Of a stretch of DNA of 64,000 bases, positions 35,068 through 42,921 are shown piece after piece; within the stretch, counting starts at the first letter, position 1; each line of letters starts with the position of its first letter. The stretch is taken from contig NZ_CP107836.1 in the NCBI RefSeq assembly GCF_036346615.1, positions 6,262,001-6,326,000 of the forward strand. Direction: 5' to 3'. Under the pieces are notes generated by a model that saw only the letters and a program-made list of their open reading frames with translations, did no database searches and was not told the origin of the DNA. Source of the stretch: Streptomyces sp. NBC_00523 (GTDB lineage: Bacteria > Actinomycetota > Actinomycetes > Streptomycetales > Streptomycetaceae). A program made the translations under genes and the position numbers.

Positions 35068-35178
35068 ACCTGACCGAAGGTCTCGCCCGCCCGTGATGAT
35101 CCACGAGCCCGGCCACCGGGAACCATGAGGCTCCAGTGTGTCGACGACCGGTTTGCGGGGCTACTCCCCTTCGCAGCC
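35068..35178 (-). ncRNA. yybP-ykoY manganese riboswitch aptamer
   Basis: The minus-strand leader of the UPF0016 gene carries both hallmark loops of the yybP-ykoY family: 5' GCGAAGGGGAGTAGC (about 35162-35175) and 3' GGGCGAGACCTTCGG (about 35074-35088). The flanking CGAAGG and CCTTCG pair as the basal P1 stem. Between them lie GGTCGTCGACAC, matching the conserved G-T-C-G-T-C-A segment, and further hairpins. The same order (GGGGAGUAGC ... GUCGUCA ... AGACCUU) is present in the structurally characterised L. lactis aptamer. These riboswitches bind Mn2+ and usually switch on Mn exporters. A possible -10, TAATGT (minus strand, 35183-35188), lies just upstream. Confidence 0.93.
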
Positions 35179-35190
35179 GTCCACATTACC

Positions 35191-35832
35191 TCACGCGACC
35201 GGCCGCCGCGCGATCAGGAACGCCTGCGGAGTGCGCTCCTCCGGATCCGCCGCCCGCACGAGGCGCGACCGCACCTCGAACCCGGCCCGCTCCAGCAGCC
35301 CGGCCACCCGGTCCGGGGCGAAACGGTAGACGTCCAGGTCCACGGGGTGCCCGTACGCGTGCTCGAGCCGTACGCCCTCGTCGTCGCCCGCCTTGAACGC
35401 GAGGAGCAGATGGCCGCCGGGGGCCAGGACCCGGAGGAACTCGGCCACGTACGGCCCCAGCTCCCGCGGCGGCGTATGGACGAGCGAGTACCAGGCGACG
35501 GCCCCGCCCAGCGAGCCGTCGGGCAGGTCCAGCGCGCTCATCGTCCCCACCTCGAACCGCAGGTCCGGGTAGCGCCGCCGGGCCTCGGCGACCATGCCGG
35601 GGGAGAGGTCCGTGCCGGAGGCGTCGAGGCCGAGGTCCCGCAGGTACGCGGTGACCCGCCCGGGCCCGCAGCCCAGATCGGCGACCGGTCCGCCGCCCTC
35701 CCCGCGCACGTACGCGGCGAAGGCGCCGAGCATCGCCCGGTCCAGGTGCTTCGCGGCCAGCTCGTCCGCCAGGAGCGCGGCGTAGTCGGCGGCGACGGTG
35801 TCGTACGAGGCCCGGGTGGCGCGGAGAGTCAT
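35191..35832 (-). CDS. Class I SAM-dependent methyltransferase
   Basis: A 213-residue methyltransferase of the Methyltransf_11/UbiE-like group. Motif I is VADLGCGPGRVTAYL (about 49-63) and motif II GTDLSPGMV with the ribose-binding Asp. Motif III is in LRVLAPGGHLLLAF. The acceptor is unknown. TACGGT lies exactly 7 nt before the ATG and there is no Shine-Dalgarno, so the mRNA is probably leaderless; this promoter is only a few bases from the divergent one of the VapB-like gene. The gene ends 13 bp before the riboswitch, so read-through into the exporter unit is possible. Confidence 0.9.
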   Translation of the reverse strand: MTLRATRASYDTVAADYAALLADELAAKHLDRAMLGAFAAYVRGEGGGPVADLGCGPGRVTAYLRDLGLDASGTDLSPGMVAEARRRYPDLRFEVGTMSALDLPDGSLGGAVAWYSLVHTPPRELGPYVAEFLRVLAPGGHLLLAFKAGDDEGVRLEHAYGHPVDLDVYRFAPDRVAGLLERAGFEVRSRLVRAADPEERTPQAFLIARRPVA

Positions 35833-35872
35833 GCCCGGGACCGTACCGGGGGCGCGGTGCTACCGTCGCGCC
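35833..35872. promoter_or_regulatory. 40-bp divergent leaderless promoter region
   Basis: Two back-to-back -10 boxes: TACGGT on the minus strand (35840-35845), 7 nt from the methyltransferase ATG, and TACCGT on the plus strand (35861-35866), 6 nt from the VapB-like ATG. The whole gap is 40 bp, so the two RNA polymerase footprints must overlap. Confidence 0.55.
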
Positions 35873-36073
35873 ATGGCGAAGGTAGCGGTCAGCCTCGACG
35901 CGGAACTCGTGGTCGAAGTGATGGTGCTCGCGGGGGTCGGCAACCCGCAGGACGCGGTCGAACTCGTCGTACGCGACTACATCGCGCGCGGCCACCGCAC
36001 AGAGGCCCGCGTCGCGGCGCGCGAGGAGACCGCGCGCGACGACGAGACCAGGCCGCCGGAGACCCAGGGCTGA
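35873..36073 (+). CDS. Orphan VapB-like (ribbon-helix-helix) antitoxin-type protein
   Basis: A 66-residue protein. Residues 1-40 (MAKVAVSLDAELVVEVMVLA and PQDAVELVVRDYIARG) fit a VapB/DUF2191-type strand-helix-helix DNA-binding domain. The tail is highly charged and probably disordered (Arg/Glu/Asp rich), where antitoxins bind their toxin. No PIN-domain VapC toxin is adjacent, so it is an orphan or acts as a plain regulator. TACCGT lies 6 nt before the ATG, so the mRNA is probably leaderless. The small size leaves some doubt, but codon bias supports a real gene. Confidence 0.7.
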   Translation: MAKVAVSLDAELVVEVMVLAGVGNPQDAVELVVRDYIARGHRTEARVAAREETARDDETRPPETQG

Positions 36074-36087
36074 CCGCCCGCTCCGCC

Positions 36088-36579
36088 TCAGCCGACCGGG
36101 CGGCCGTCCTCCAGCTCCACGGCGCCCGCGCCGGACTCCAGCGCCTTCAGCGCCGCGTGCATCCGCCGGGCGCGCGCACCCTTCAGATGCCGGTCGATCT
36201 CCGACGGCTCGACCAGCTTCCAGGACAGCAGCTCCGACTCCTGGAGCCGGATCGCCTTCAGCCGCTCCTCGTCCAGGACCCCGCCGTCGTACACGTACGC
36301 CACGATCGGCGGCCGGTCGCTGCCGCGCGCCCAGTCCACGGCGAGGAGCCGCCCCGGCTCGATGTCCAGCCCGATCTCCTCCAGCGACTCACGGCGCGCA
36401 CCCTGGCGCGGACTCTCCCCGTCGGCCGACTCGACCGTCCCGCCGGGCAGCGTCCACCCCTCCCGGTAGTTCGGCTCCACCAGCAGCACCCGGCCGCGCG
36501 CGTCCCGGAAGACACAGGCGGCACCGACGAGGACCTTGGGAAGACCGGCGATATACATGGCGTAGTCAGTAGTGGTCAC
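36088..36579 (-). CDS. Nudix hydrolase-family protein
   Basis: A 163-residue Nudix-fold protein. The box region is GGTVESADGESPRQGARRES then LEEIGLD. The R-E-x-x-E-E-x-G half is intact. The first half has two extra residues between the glycine pair and the glutamate compared with G-x5-E-x7-R-E-U-x-E-E-x-G-U, so this is a variant. It should hydrolyse a nucleoside diphosphate linked to another moiety; the substrate is not inferable. The GTG at 36579 lies 6 nt after TAGGCT with no ribosome site, so it is probably leaderless. It ends 15 bp from the convergent VapB-like gene. Confidence 0.88.
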   Translation of the reverse strand: MTTTDYAMYIAGLPKVLVGAACVFRDARGRVLLVEPNYREGWTLPGGTVESADGESPRQGARRESLEEIGLDIEPGRLLAVDWARGSDRPPIVAYVYDGGVLDEERLKAIRLQESELLSWKLVEPSEIDRHLKGARARRMHAALKALESGAGAVELEDGRPVG

Positions 36580-36684
36580 ACGGTCAGCCTAGGGGCATTT
36601 TGATCGATCAGACCATGGGCAGGGAGGGGGTGCGGCGGATAGGGTCGGGGCGGCGCGACTGCCTGTTCGAATGCAAAGGGAATC
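36580..36684. promoter_or_regulatory. Nudix/glycerate-kinase divergent region
   Basis: Leftward -10 TAGGCT (minus strand, 36586-36591) serves the Nudix gene. A rightward TAGGGT lies near 36640, upstream of the glycerate kinase, whose ATG has AAAGGGA. TGATCGATCA at 36601-36610 is a perfect 10-bp palindrome and a candidate operator. Confidence 0.4.
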
Positions 36685-37815
36685 ATGGTGACGGACGGAG
36701 CAGTGACCGCACGCGTGCTCGTCGCGGCGGACAAGTTCAAGGGCTCGCTCACGGCCGTGCAGGTCGCGGAGCGGGTGACGGCCGGTCTGCGGCGCGTCGT
36801 CCCGGATGTACGGGTGGAGACCCTGCCGGTCGCCGACGGCGGCGACGGCACGGTGGCGGCGGCGGTGGCCGCCGGCTTCGAGCGCCGCGAGGCGCGGGTG
36901 ACCGGGCCGCTGGGCGACCCCGTCACCGCCGCGTACGCGGTGCGGGGGACCACCGCGGTGGTCGAGATGGCCGAGGCGTCCGGCCTCCAGCACCTGCCCG
37001 ACGGAGTCTTCGCGCCCCTCACCGCCACCACGTACGGCTCGGGGGAGCTGCTGCTCGCCGCGGTCGACGCGGGGGCCCGGACCCTCGTGTTCGGCGTCGG
37101 CGGCAGCGCGACCACGGACGGCGGCGCGGGCATGCTCGCCGCGCTCGGCGCACGCTTCCTCGACGCGGACGGCAAGCCGGTCGGGCCGGGCGGCGGCGGT
37201 CTCGCCGACCTCGCCGAGGCGGACCTGTCCGGGCTCGACCCCCGGTTCGTCGGCATCGACCTGATCCTCGCCAGCGACGTCGACAACCCGCTGACCGGCC
37301 CGAAGGGCGCGCCGGAGGTCTACGGCCGCCAGAAGGGCGCGACCGAGGCGGACATCGCGACCCTCGACGCGGCGCTCGCGCACTACGCGTCGATCCTCGG
37401 CCCCGCACAGGCCGACCTCCCCGGCGCCGGGGCGGCCGGCGGCATCGGCTACGGCGCGCTCGTCGCCCTCGGCGCGCGCTTCCGCCCCGGGATCGAGGTC
37501 ATGCTCGACGTCCTGGGCTTCGCGCCCGCGCTCGACCGCGCGACCTTCGTCATCACCGGCGAGGGCTCCCTCGACGCCCAGACCCTCCACGGCAAGGCCC
37601 CGGCGGGCGTCGCGGCTGCGGCGCGGGCCGCCGGGGTGGAGGTCGTCGCGGTCTGCGGCCGCCTCGCGCTTGCGCCGGAGGCGCTGGAGGGTGCGGGGAT
37701 CCGGCGGGCGTATGCGCTGCTGGACCTGGAGCCGGATCCTGCGGTGTGCATGGCGGAGGCGGGGCCGTTGCTTGAGCGCGCGGCGGAGTCGATCGCGCGC
37801 GACTTTCTGGTCTGA
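36685..37815 (+). CDS. glxK: Glycerate kinase
   Basis: A 376-residue type I glycerate kinase (GlxK/GarK family) that phosphorylates D-glycerate using ATP, feeding it into glycolysis or the glyoxylate/serine route. Family landmarks: ADKFKGSLTA near the start (substrate loop), LPVADGGDGT at about 47-56, FGVGGSATTDGGAG at about 134-147, NPLTGPKGAPEVYGRQKGA in the middle, and ITGEGSLDAQTLHGKAP (about 291-307). The ATG at 36685 follows AAAGGGA; the GTG at 36688 is an alternative. It is monocistronic and divergent from the Nudix gene. The Streptomyces repeat follows it. Confidence 0.95.
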   Translation: MVTDGAVTARVLVAADKFKGSLTAVQVAERVTAGLRRVVPDVRVETLPVADGGDGTVAAAVAAGFERREARVTGPLGDPVTAAYAVRGTTAVVEMAEASGLQHLPDGVFAPLTATTYGSGELLLAAVDAGARTLVFGVGGSATTDGGAGMLAALGARFLDADGKPVGPGGGGLADLAEADLSGLDPRFVGIDLILASDVDNPLTGPKGAPEVYGRQKGATEADIATLDAALAHYASILGPAQADLPGAGAAGGIGYGALVALGARFRPGIEVMLDVLGFAPALDRATFVITGEGSLDAQTLHGKAPAGVAAAARAAGVEVVAVCGRLALAPEALEGAGIRRAYALLDLEPDPAVCMAEAGPLLERAAESIARDFLV

Positions 37816-37825
37816 ACCGGGGGCA

Positions 37826-37913
37826 AAGATCAGCCTCGCCGGCGTTTGAGGCGCGGGGTCCGGGGCGGAGCCCCGGTTTCGGGAAGGGGCGGGTAGGGGA
37901 CAAGGCCCGCCCC
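37826..37913 (+). repeat. Streptomyces dispersed intergenic repeat with terminator hairpins
   Basis: GCCGGCGTTTGAGGCGCGG leads into GGTCCGGGGCGGAGCCCCGG, then TTTCGGGAAGGGGCGGG. I know this string, with minor variations, as a very frequent intergenic repeat in Streptomyces genomes, but I could not search. It contains two hairpins: CCGGGGC-GGA-GCCCCGG (37860-37876, followed by TTT) and GGGGCGGG / CCCGCCCC (37886-37913). It terminates glycerate kinase. Confidence 0.75.
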
Positions 37914-38057
37914 AGGCGCCCCGCCTGTGCGCCCGCACAACCCCGCCCCGCCCCACCGGGGCACCCGCACCGCATCCCCCCATCCCCATGGACGCCCCCC
38001 TCCTCCCCCTGCTGACCTGTGGCAACACAGGAACCGCGGAAGGAGGAGGCACCCCCC

Positions 38058-38858
38058 ATGCCCACGCTGGAGATCCGCGCACTCACCGCCACCTACGGCC
38101 CCGTACGCCCCCTGCGCGGCATCGACCTCGACGTCCCGACGGGCACGATCACCGCCGTGCTCGGCGGCAACGGCGCCGGCAAGACCACCCTGCTGCGCGC
38201 GATATCGCGGACCCTCCGCTTCCACGGCGGCGCCGCCACCGGCACGGTCCGGTTCGACGGGCGCCCCCTGGAGCGGCTGCGGCCGGACCGGATCGTCGCC
38301 GCCGGGATCGTCCACGTCCCCGAGGGCCGCCAGGTGTTCGCCCGTATGACGGTGGCGGACAACCTCCGCGCCGGAGCACTCGGCGCGGACGGCGGACGCA
38401 GGGCCGCGGCCCGGGCACGGGACCACGTGCACGAACTGTTCCCCGTACTCGCCCGCCGCGCCCACCAGAGCGCCGGGCTGCTGTCCGGCGGCGAGCAGCA
38501 GATGCTGGCCATGGGCCGCGCCCTGATGGCCCGCCCCCGGCTGCTCCTCCTGGACGAACCCTCGCTCGGCCTCGCCCCGTTGATGGCGCAGCGCATCGCC
38601 GACACGGTGCGCGAGATCAACGCCTCCGGCACGTCCGTCCTGCTCGTGGAGCAGAACGCCTCGATCGCCCTGCGCCTCGCCACCACGGCCTACGTCCTGG
38701 AGGTCGGCGAGGTCACCCTGCACGGGCCCGCCGCCGAACTGGCCGCATCCGACGAGGTGCGCCGCCGCTATCTGGGCGTCGTGGACGAGGCGGCCGCCGC
38801 CGACGCGGACCGGGCGGCGGGCACCCCCGTACGCACCCTGAGCAGGTGGTCCGCGTGA
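38058..38858 (+). CDS. livF: Branched-chain-type ABC transporter ATPase, LivF-like
   Basis: A 266-residue ATPase of the branched-chain amino acid/amide importer family, first gene of a five-gene operon. Walker A is GGNGAGKT at about 35-42, signature LLSGGEQQMLAMGRAL, Walker B LLLLDEPSLGLAP. The short length and VPEGRQVFARMTVADNL segment identify LivF rather than LivG. The ATG at 38058 is behind AAGGAGGAGG. It overlaps the next gene by GTGA. Confidence 0.92.
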   Translation: MPTLEIRALTATYGPVRPLRGIDLDVPTGTITAVLGGNGAGKTTLLRAISRTLRFHGGAATGTVRFDGRPLERLRPDRIVAAGIVHVPEGRQVFARMTVADNLRAGALGADGGRRAAARARDHVHELFPVLARRAHQSAGLLSGGEQQMLAMGRALMARPRLLLLDEPSLGLAPLMAQRIADTVREINASGTSVLLVEQNASIALRLATTAYVLEVGEVTLHGPAAELAASDEVRRRYLGVVDEAAAADADRAAGTPVRTLSRWSA

Positions 38859-39628
38859 CCGCCCCCGCGCAGCTCACCGTCCGGGACGTCACCGTCCGCT
38901 TCGCCGGGCTCACCGCCCTCGACGGCGTCTCGTTCACCGTCGAGCCGGGCAGCGTGCACGCCGTCATCGGCCCCAACGGGGCAGGAAAGTCGACCACGTT
39001 CAACGTGCTGTCCGGGGTCTGCCGGGCGGCCTCCGGCAGCGTCCGGCTCGGCGGGACCGAGCTGACCGGGCTCGCCCCGCACCGGATCGCCGCGCTCGGG
39101 GTCGCCCGCACCTTCCAGAACCTCGCGCTGCCCCCGTACGCCACCGTCGCCGACACCCTGATGCTCGGCCGCCACCGGCTCACCCGGGCCGGATTCCTGG
39201 CCGCAGGGCTGCGCCTGCCGTCGGCCGCCCGGGAGGCCCGCGCGCATCGCGAACGGGTCCGCGAGATCGCGGAATTCATCGGCCTGGAAGCGGAGTTGGA
39301 ACGGCCCGCGAGCGCACTGCCGTACGGGCAGCAGAAGCTGGTCGAGCTGGGCCGGGCGCTGTGCATGGAGCCCCAGGTGCTCCTGCTGGACGAACCCGTC
39401 GCCGGGATGACCGCCGACGAGCGGCAGCGTACGGCCGCGGTCGTGGCCGGGGTCCGCGACGGCCTCGGCATCTCGATCGTGCTGGTCGAGCACGACATGG
39501 GGGTGGTGATGCGGCTCGCGGACGCCGTGACCGTACTCGACTTCGGCCGCCGGATCGCCGACGGAACGCCCGCCGAGGTCCAGAACGATCCCGCCGTCGT
39601 CCAGGCCTATCTGGGAGCACCGCAATGA
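38855..39628 (+). CDS. livG: Branched-chain-type ABC transporter ATPase, LivG-like
   Basis: A 257-residue ATPase paired with LivF. Walker A GPNGAGKST at about 38-46. RTFQNLALPPYATVADTLML is the LivG-specific stretch. The signature is LPYGQQKLVELGRAL, the normal LivG variant of L-S-G-G-Q. Walker B is VLLLDEPVAGM. The start codon GTG at 38855 overlaps the livF stop. It overlaps the permease gene by ATGA. Confidence 0.92.
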   Translation: MTAPAQLTVRDVTVRFAGLTALDGVSFTVEPGSVHAVIGPNGAGKSTTFNVLSGVCRAASGSVRLGGTELTGLAPHRIAALGVARTFQNLALPPYATVADTLMLGRHRLTRAGFLAAGLRLPSAAREARAHRERVREIAEFIGLEAELERPASALPYGQQKLVELGRALCMEPQVLLLDEPVAGMTADERQRTAAVVAGVRDGLGISIVLVEHDMGVVMRLADAVTVLDFGRRIADGTPAEVQNDPAVVQAYLGAPQ

Positions 39629-40515
39629 CCACCTTCATCGAACTCCTCCTCGGCGGCCTGTCCATCGGCTCGGTCTACGCCCTGATCGCGCTCGGCTTCG
39701 TCGTGATCTTCAAGGCCACCGAGGTCGTCAACTTCGCCCACGCCTCCCTGCTGCTGGCGGGCGGTTACGTCACCGCCGTGCTCCACGACGACATCGGCTT
39801 CTGGCCCGCCCTCGCGGCCGGAGTCGCGGGCGCGGCCGTGGTCGGCGCCGCCGTCGACTTCCTGGTGATGCGCCGCTACCGGGGCAGCGACCACAGCGTC
39901 CTCGCCATCGTCACCATCGGCGTCGACATCCTCCTGACCACCGAACTCACCCGGCGCATGGGCACGGAGGTGCTCGCCCTCGGCGACCCCTGGGGCAACC
40001 GGGTCCTCACCGTCGGCGGGGTCACGCTCGCCCAGACCCGCGTCGCGGCTTTCGTCGCCGCGGCCCTCCTCATCACCGTCTTCCTGCTCGCCTTCCGCTT
40101 CACCTCCTGGGGCGTCTCGATGCGCGCGGCGGCCGAAAACCCGCGGACGGCGGCGCTGATGGGGATCAGGCTGGGCCGGGTCTCGCTCGCCGCCTGGGCG
40201 GTCGCCGGAGCACTGGCCGCCGTCGCCGCGCTGTTCCTCACCGTCTTCCCCACGCCCGGCCTGGAACGGGCGACCTCGCTCGCCGCGCTCAAGGCGTTCC
40301 CCGCCGCCATCCTCGGCGGCCTCGACTCCACGACCGGCGCCCTCGCCGGGGGCCTGATCGTCGGGGTCACCGAATCGCTCGCCACCGGCTACCAGAGCGA
40401 TCTGTCGTTCCTCGGCCGGGGCATCGGCGACCTGGCCCCCTACCTGGTGATGGTGATCGTGCTGCTCGTACGCCCCGCCGGACTCCTCGGCACGAAGGAG
40501 CCCGCCCGTGTCTGA
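39625..40515 (+). CDS. livH: Branched-chain-type ABC transporter permease, LivH-like
   Basis: A 296-residue inner-membrane permease with about eight helices. The family opening GGLSIGSVYALIALGFVVIF and the NFAHASLLLAGGYV segment are clear; MRAAAENPRTAALMGI is the cytoplasmic coupling loop. It overlaps livG by 4 bp and livM by 8 bp, so translation of the operon is tightly coupled. Confidence 0.92.
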   Translation: MTTFIELLLGGLSIGSVYALIALGFVVIFKATEVVNFAHASLLLAGGYVTAVLHDDIGFWPALAAGVAGAAVVGAAVDFLVMRRYRGSDHSVLAIVTIGVDILLTTELTRRMGTEVLALGDPWGNRVLTVGGVTLAQTRVAAFVAAALLITVFLLAFRFTSWGVSMRAAAENPRTAALMGIRLGRVSLAAWAVAGALAAVAALFLTVFPTPGLERATSLAALKAFPAAILGGLDSTTGALAGGLIVGVTESLATGYQSDLSFLGRGIGDLAPYLVMVIVLLVRPAGLLGTKEPARV

Positions 40516-41599
40516 GACCGCCACCCCGTTCGCGTACACCGTCACCGCGCGGCTGCGCCGTCCCCGTACCTGGGCCTGGGCGGCGGGATCGGTGCTGCTG
40601 CTCGCCCTCCCCTTCTATCTGGACCGCTTCTGGCTCCAGGCCGGGCTGTTCGCGATGGCCGCCGCGATCGGCGCGATCGGGCTCAACCTGCTGACCGGGG
40701 CCACCGGACAGCTGTCCATGGGCCACGCCTTCTTCCTCGCCGTGGGCGCGTACGGCTACTGCGTGCTGGCGGGGGAGGGCGGTACGGAGAGCGGGCACAC
40801 CCTGTCCGGGCTCGGCCTGCCCAGCTGGCTCGCGGCCGTCCTCGCCGTCCTCCTCGCCGGTGCGGCGGGCGGGCTGTTCAGCCCGATCGCGGGGCGGCTG
40901 CGCGGCGCCTACCTCGGCATCGCCACCCTGGCGCTGATCTTCATCGGCCAGCACGTGCTGTTCAACGCCTCTTCCCTCACCGGCGGTTACAACGGCCGCA
41001 CGGTGCCGCCGCTGTCGCTCTTCGGCCTCACCTTCGACGACACCGAGGTGCTGGTGGCCGCGGTGCCGTTCCAGTCCTCCGAGAAGCTCTGGTACGTGGC
41101 GCTGCTCGCCCTGCTCCTCAGCGGTCTGTTCGCGCGCGGGGTGCTGCGCGGGCGGCCCGGCCGGGCGCTGAACGCCCTCCGCGACCACCGCGTCGCGGCC
41201 GGGGTGATGGGCGTCCCGGTGGCCCGCTACCGGGCCGGGGTCTTCGTCCTGTCCTCCATGTACGCCGGACTGGCCGGGGTGCTCCTGGCCCTGGTCTTCC
41301 AGCGGACGGTACCCGAGTACTTCGGCATGGTCCTGTCCCTCGAATACCTCGCCATGATCGTGATCGGCGGGCTCGGCACCGTGGCGGGGGCCGTCGTCGG
41401 CGCGGCCTTCGTGTCGCTGCTGCCCCAGCTCCTCACCCACTACAGCGAATCGCTGCCGTTGGTCGCCGCCCCCGGCACGGGCGGCCTGACCCCGGGCGAG
41501 GCTTCGCGCTACCTGTACGGCGCCGCGGTCGTCGCGGCGGTCCTGTTCCTGCCCGGCGGCCTGACGCGCCCGATGAAGAACCCAGGGGAGAAGAAATGA
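40508..41599 (+). CDS. livM: Branched-chain-type ABC transporter permease, LivM-like
   Basis: A 363-residue permease, longer than LivH by a hydrophilic N terminus (about 22 residues) and an extra periplasmic loop (about 80-105, EGGTESGHTLSGLGLP). GLNLLTGATGQLSMGHAFFL is the family signature near residue 58. LRDHRVAAGVMGVPVARYR is the coupling loop. The GTG at 40508 lies 8 bp inside the end of livH. Its stop overlaps the binding-protein ATG. Confidence 0.92.
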   Translation: MSETATPFAYTVTARLRRPRTWAWAAGSVLLLALPFYLDRFWLQAGLFAMAAAIGAIGLNLLTGATGQLSMGHAFFLAVGAYGYCVLAGEGGTESGHTLSGLGLPSWLAAVLAVLLAGAAGGLFSPIAGRLRGAYLGIATLALIFIGQHVLFNASSLTGGYNGRTVPPLSLFGLTFDDTEVLVAAVPFQSSEKLWYVALLALLLSGLFARGVLRGRPGRALNALRDHRVAAGVMGVPVARYRAGVFVLSSMYAGLAGVLLALVFQRTVPEYFGMVLSLEYLAMIVIGGLGTVAGAVVGAAFVSLLPQLLTHYSESLPLVAAPGTGGLTPGEASRYLYGAAVVAAVLFLPGGLTRPMKNPGEKK

Positions 41600-42846
41600 A
41601 ACTGCGTGTGCTCGGGGCCGTGTGCGCGGCCCTCGCCCTCGCCCTCACGGGATGCAGCGAGAAGGCGAAGTCCTCCGACGGGGGAGAGGGGGCCAAGGGC
41701 GGGGTCAGGACCGGCGAGGGTGTCACCGACTCGGTGATCGCGCTCGGCGCGCTCACCGACATGACCGGCGTCTACGCCTCGCTCGGCAAGAGCGTCACCC
41801 AGGCCCAGCAGCTCTGGGTGAAGCAGACCAACGCCGCGGGCGGCATCTGCGACCGCAAGGTGGAGCTCACCGTGCGCGACCACGGCTACGACCCGCAGAA
41901 GGCGGTCGCCGGATACACCGAGCTGGAACCGAAGGTGCTGGGCTTCGTCCAGTTCATCGGCTCCCCGTTCGTCGGGGCGGTGGAGCAGCGCATCGACGGC
42001 CTGGACAAGGGCCTCGTGCTCCCGCAGGCATGGTCGGCGAATCTGCTCGGCAGCAAGTACGTACGCGTCATCGGCGCCACGTACGACATCGAGACGATCA
42101 ACGCCATCGACTACCTGCTCGCGGAGAAGCGCATCGCCAAGGGCGACAGGATCGGCCACGTCTACTTCGAGGGCGACTACGGCGAGAACGCGCTCGCCGG
42201 CTCCAAGTACGCCGCCGAGCAGGCGGGCCTCACCGTGGTCGAGCAGAAGATCACGCCCTCCGCCAACGACATGACCGCCCAGGTCGCCGCCTTCAAGCAG
42301 GCGGGCGTCAAGGCCGTCGTCGTCAGCGCGGGCCCCCGCCAGGCCGCCTCGCTCGTCGGGGTCGCCGCCGCCACCGGCCTCAAGGTCCCGGTGATCGGCA
42401 ACAACTCCGCGTACGCTCCGCAGTTGCTGAAGACCCAGGCGGGCCCGGCCCTGAAGCGGGACTACTACGTCGCCGCGTCCACCCTGCCCATCGGCGACCC
42501 GGGCACCGGCCCGGCGAAGCTGGCGAAGGAGTACGCCGCCGCCTACCCGAAGGACGGTCTCGACAACGGGGTCATCGCCGGCTACACCGCCGCCGACCTG
42601 TACGGCGAGGCCCTGAAGAAGGCGTGCGCGGCCAAGGACCTCACCCGCGAAGGCGTCGACAAGGCGCTGCTCACCATCACCGGATTCGGCACCGACTTCG
42701 GGGTCGCGCACGACTTCACCGACCCGTCGGCGCCCTCCACCCGGGAGAGCGTGATCATGAAGCCGGACGACAAGGTCCCCGGCGGCCTGAAGGTGGTCAG
42801 GCCGGCCGAGGCCGCGGCGGCCGCCAAGTCCTACACCCTCAAGTAG
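41596..42846 (+). CDS. livJ: Branched-chain-type ABC substrate-binding lipoprotein
   Basis: A 416-residue binding protein, unusually the last gene of its operon. The signal peptide ends in the lipobox LTGC (Cys20 or so), followed by a Lys/Ser/Gly linker. The Peripla_BP_6 fold starts with VIALGALTDMTGVYASLG and contains VWVKQTNAAGGICDRKVEL-like features; EGDYGENALAGSKYAAEQAG is the second-lobe entry. Such proteins bind leucine/isoleucine/valine, amides, urea or aromatic acids; the ligand is not inferable. A 16-bp terminator follows 21 bp after the stop. Confidence 0.92.
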   Translation: MKLRVLGAVCAALALALTGCSEKAKSSDGGEGAKGGVRTGEGVTDSVIALGALTDMTGVYASLGKSVTQAQQLWVKQTNAAGGICDRKVELTVRDHGYDPQKAVAGYTELEPKVLGFVQFIGSPFVGAVEQRIDGLDKGLVLPQAWSANLLGSKYVRVIGATYDIETINAIDYLLAEKRIAKGDRIGHVYFEGDYGENALAGSKYAAEQAGLTVVEQKITPSANDMTAQVAAFKQAGVKAVVVSAGPRQAASLVGVAAATGLKVPVIGNNSAYAPQLLKTQAGPALKRDYYVAASTLPIGDPGTGPAKLAKEYAAAYPKDGLDNGVIAGYTAADLYGEALKKACAAKDLTREGVDKALLTITGFGTDFGVAHDFTDPSAPSTRESVIMKPDDKVPGGLKVVRPAEAAAAAKSYTLK

Positions 42847-42867
42847 CGCACCACTTTGGGGATATGC

Positions 42868-42904
42868 CCGGTGGGCGGCACGCGCGATGCGTGCCGCCCA
42901 CCGG
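42868..42904. terminator. Bidirectional terminator after the liv-type operon
   Basis: Perfect 16-bp stem CCGGTGGGCGGCACGC and complement with GCGAT loop, followed by TGTTTCC. It sits between the rightward ABC operon and the leftward hydrolase gene. Confidence 0.85.
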
Positions 42905-42921
42905 TGTTTCCGGGTTCCCGG

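Noticed and set aside
36655..36680. Possible tRNA T-arm around GTTCGAAT
   Set aside because: No 5-bp T-stem, anticodon arm or acceptor stem can be formed around it.
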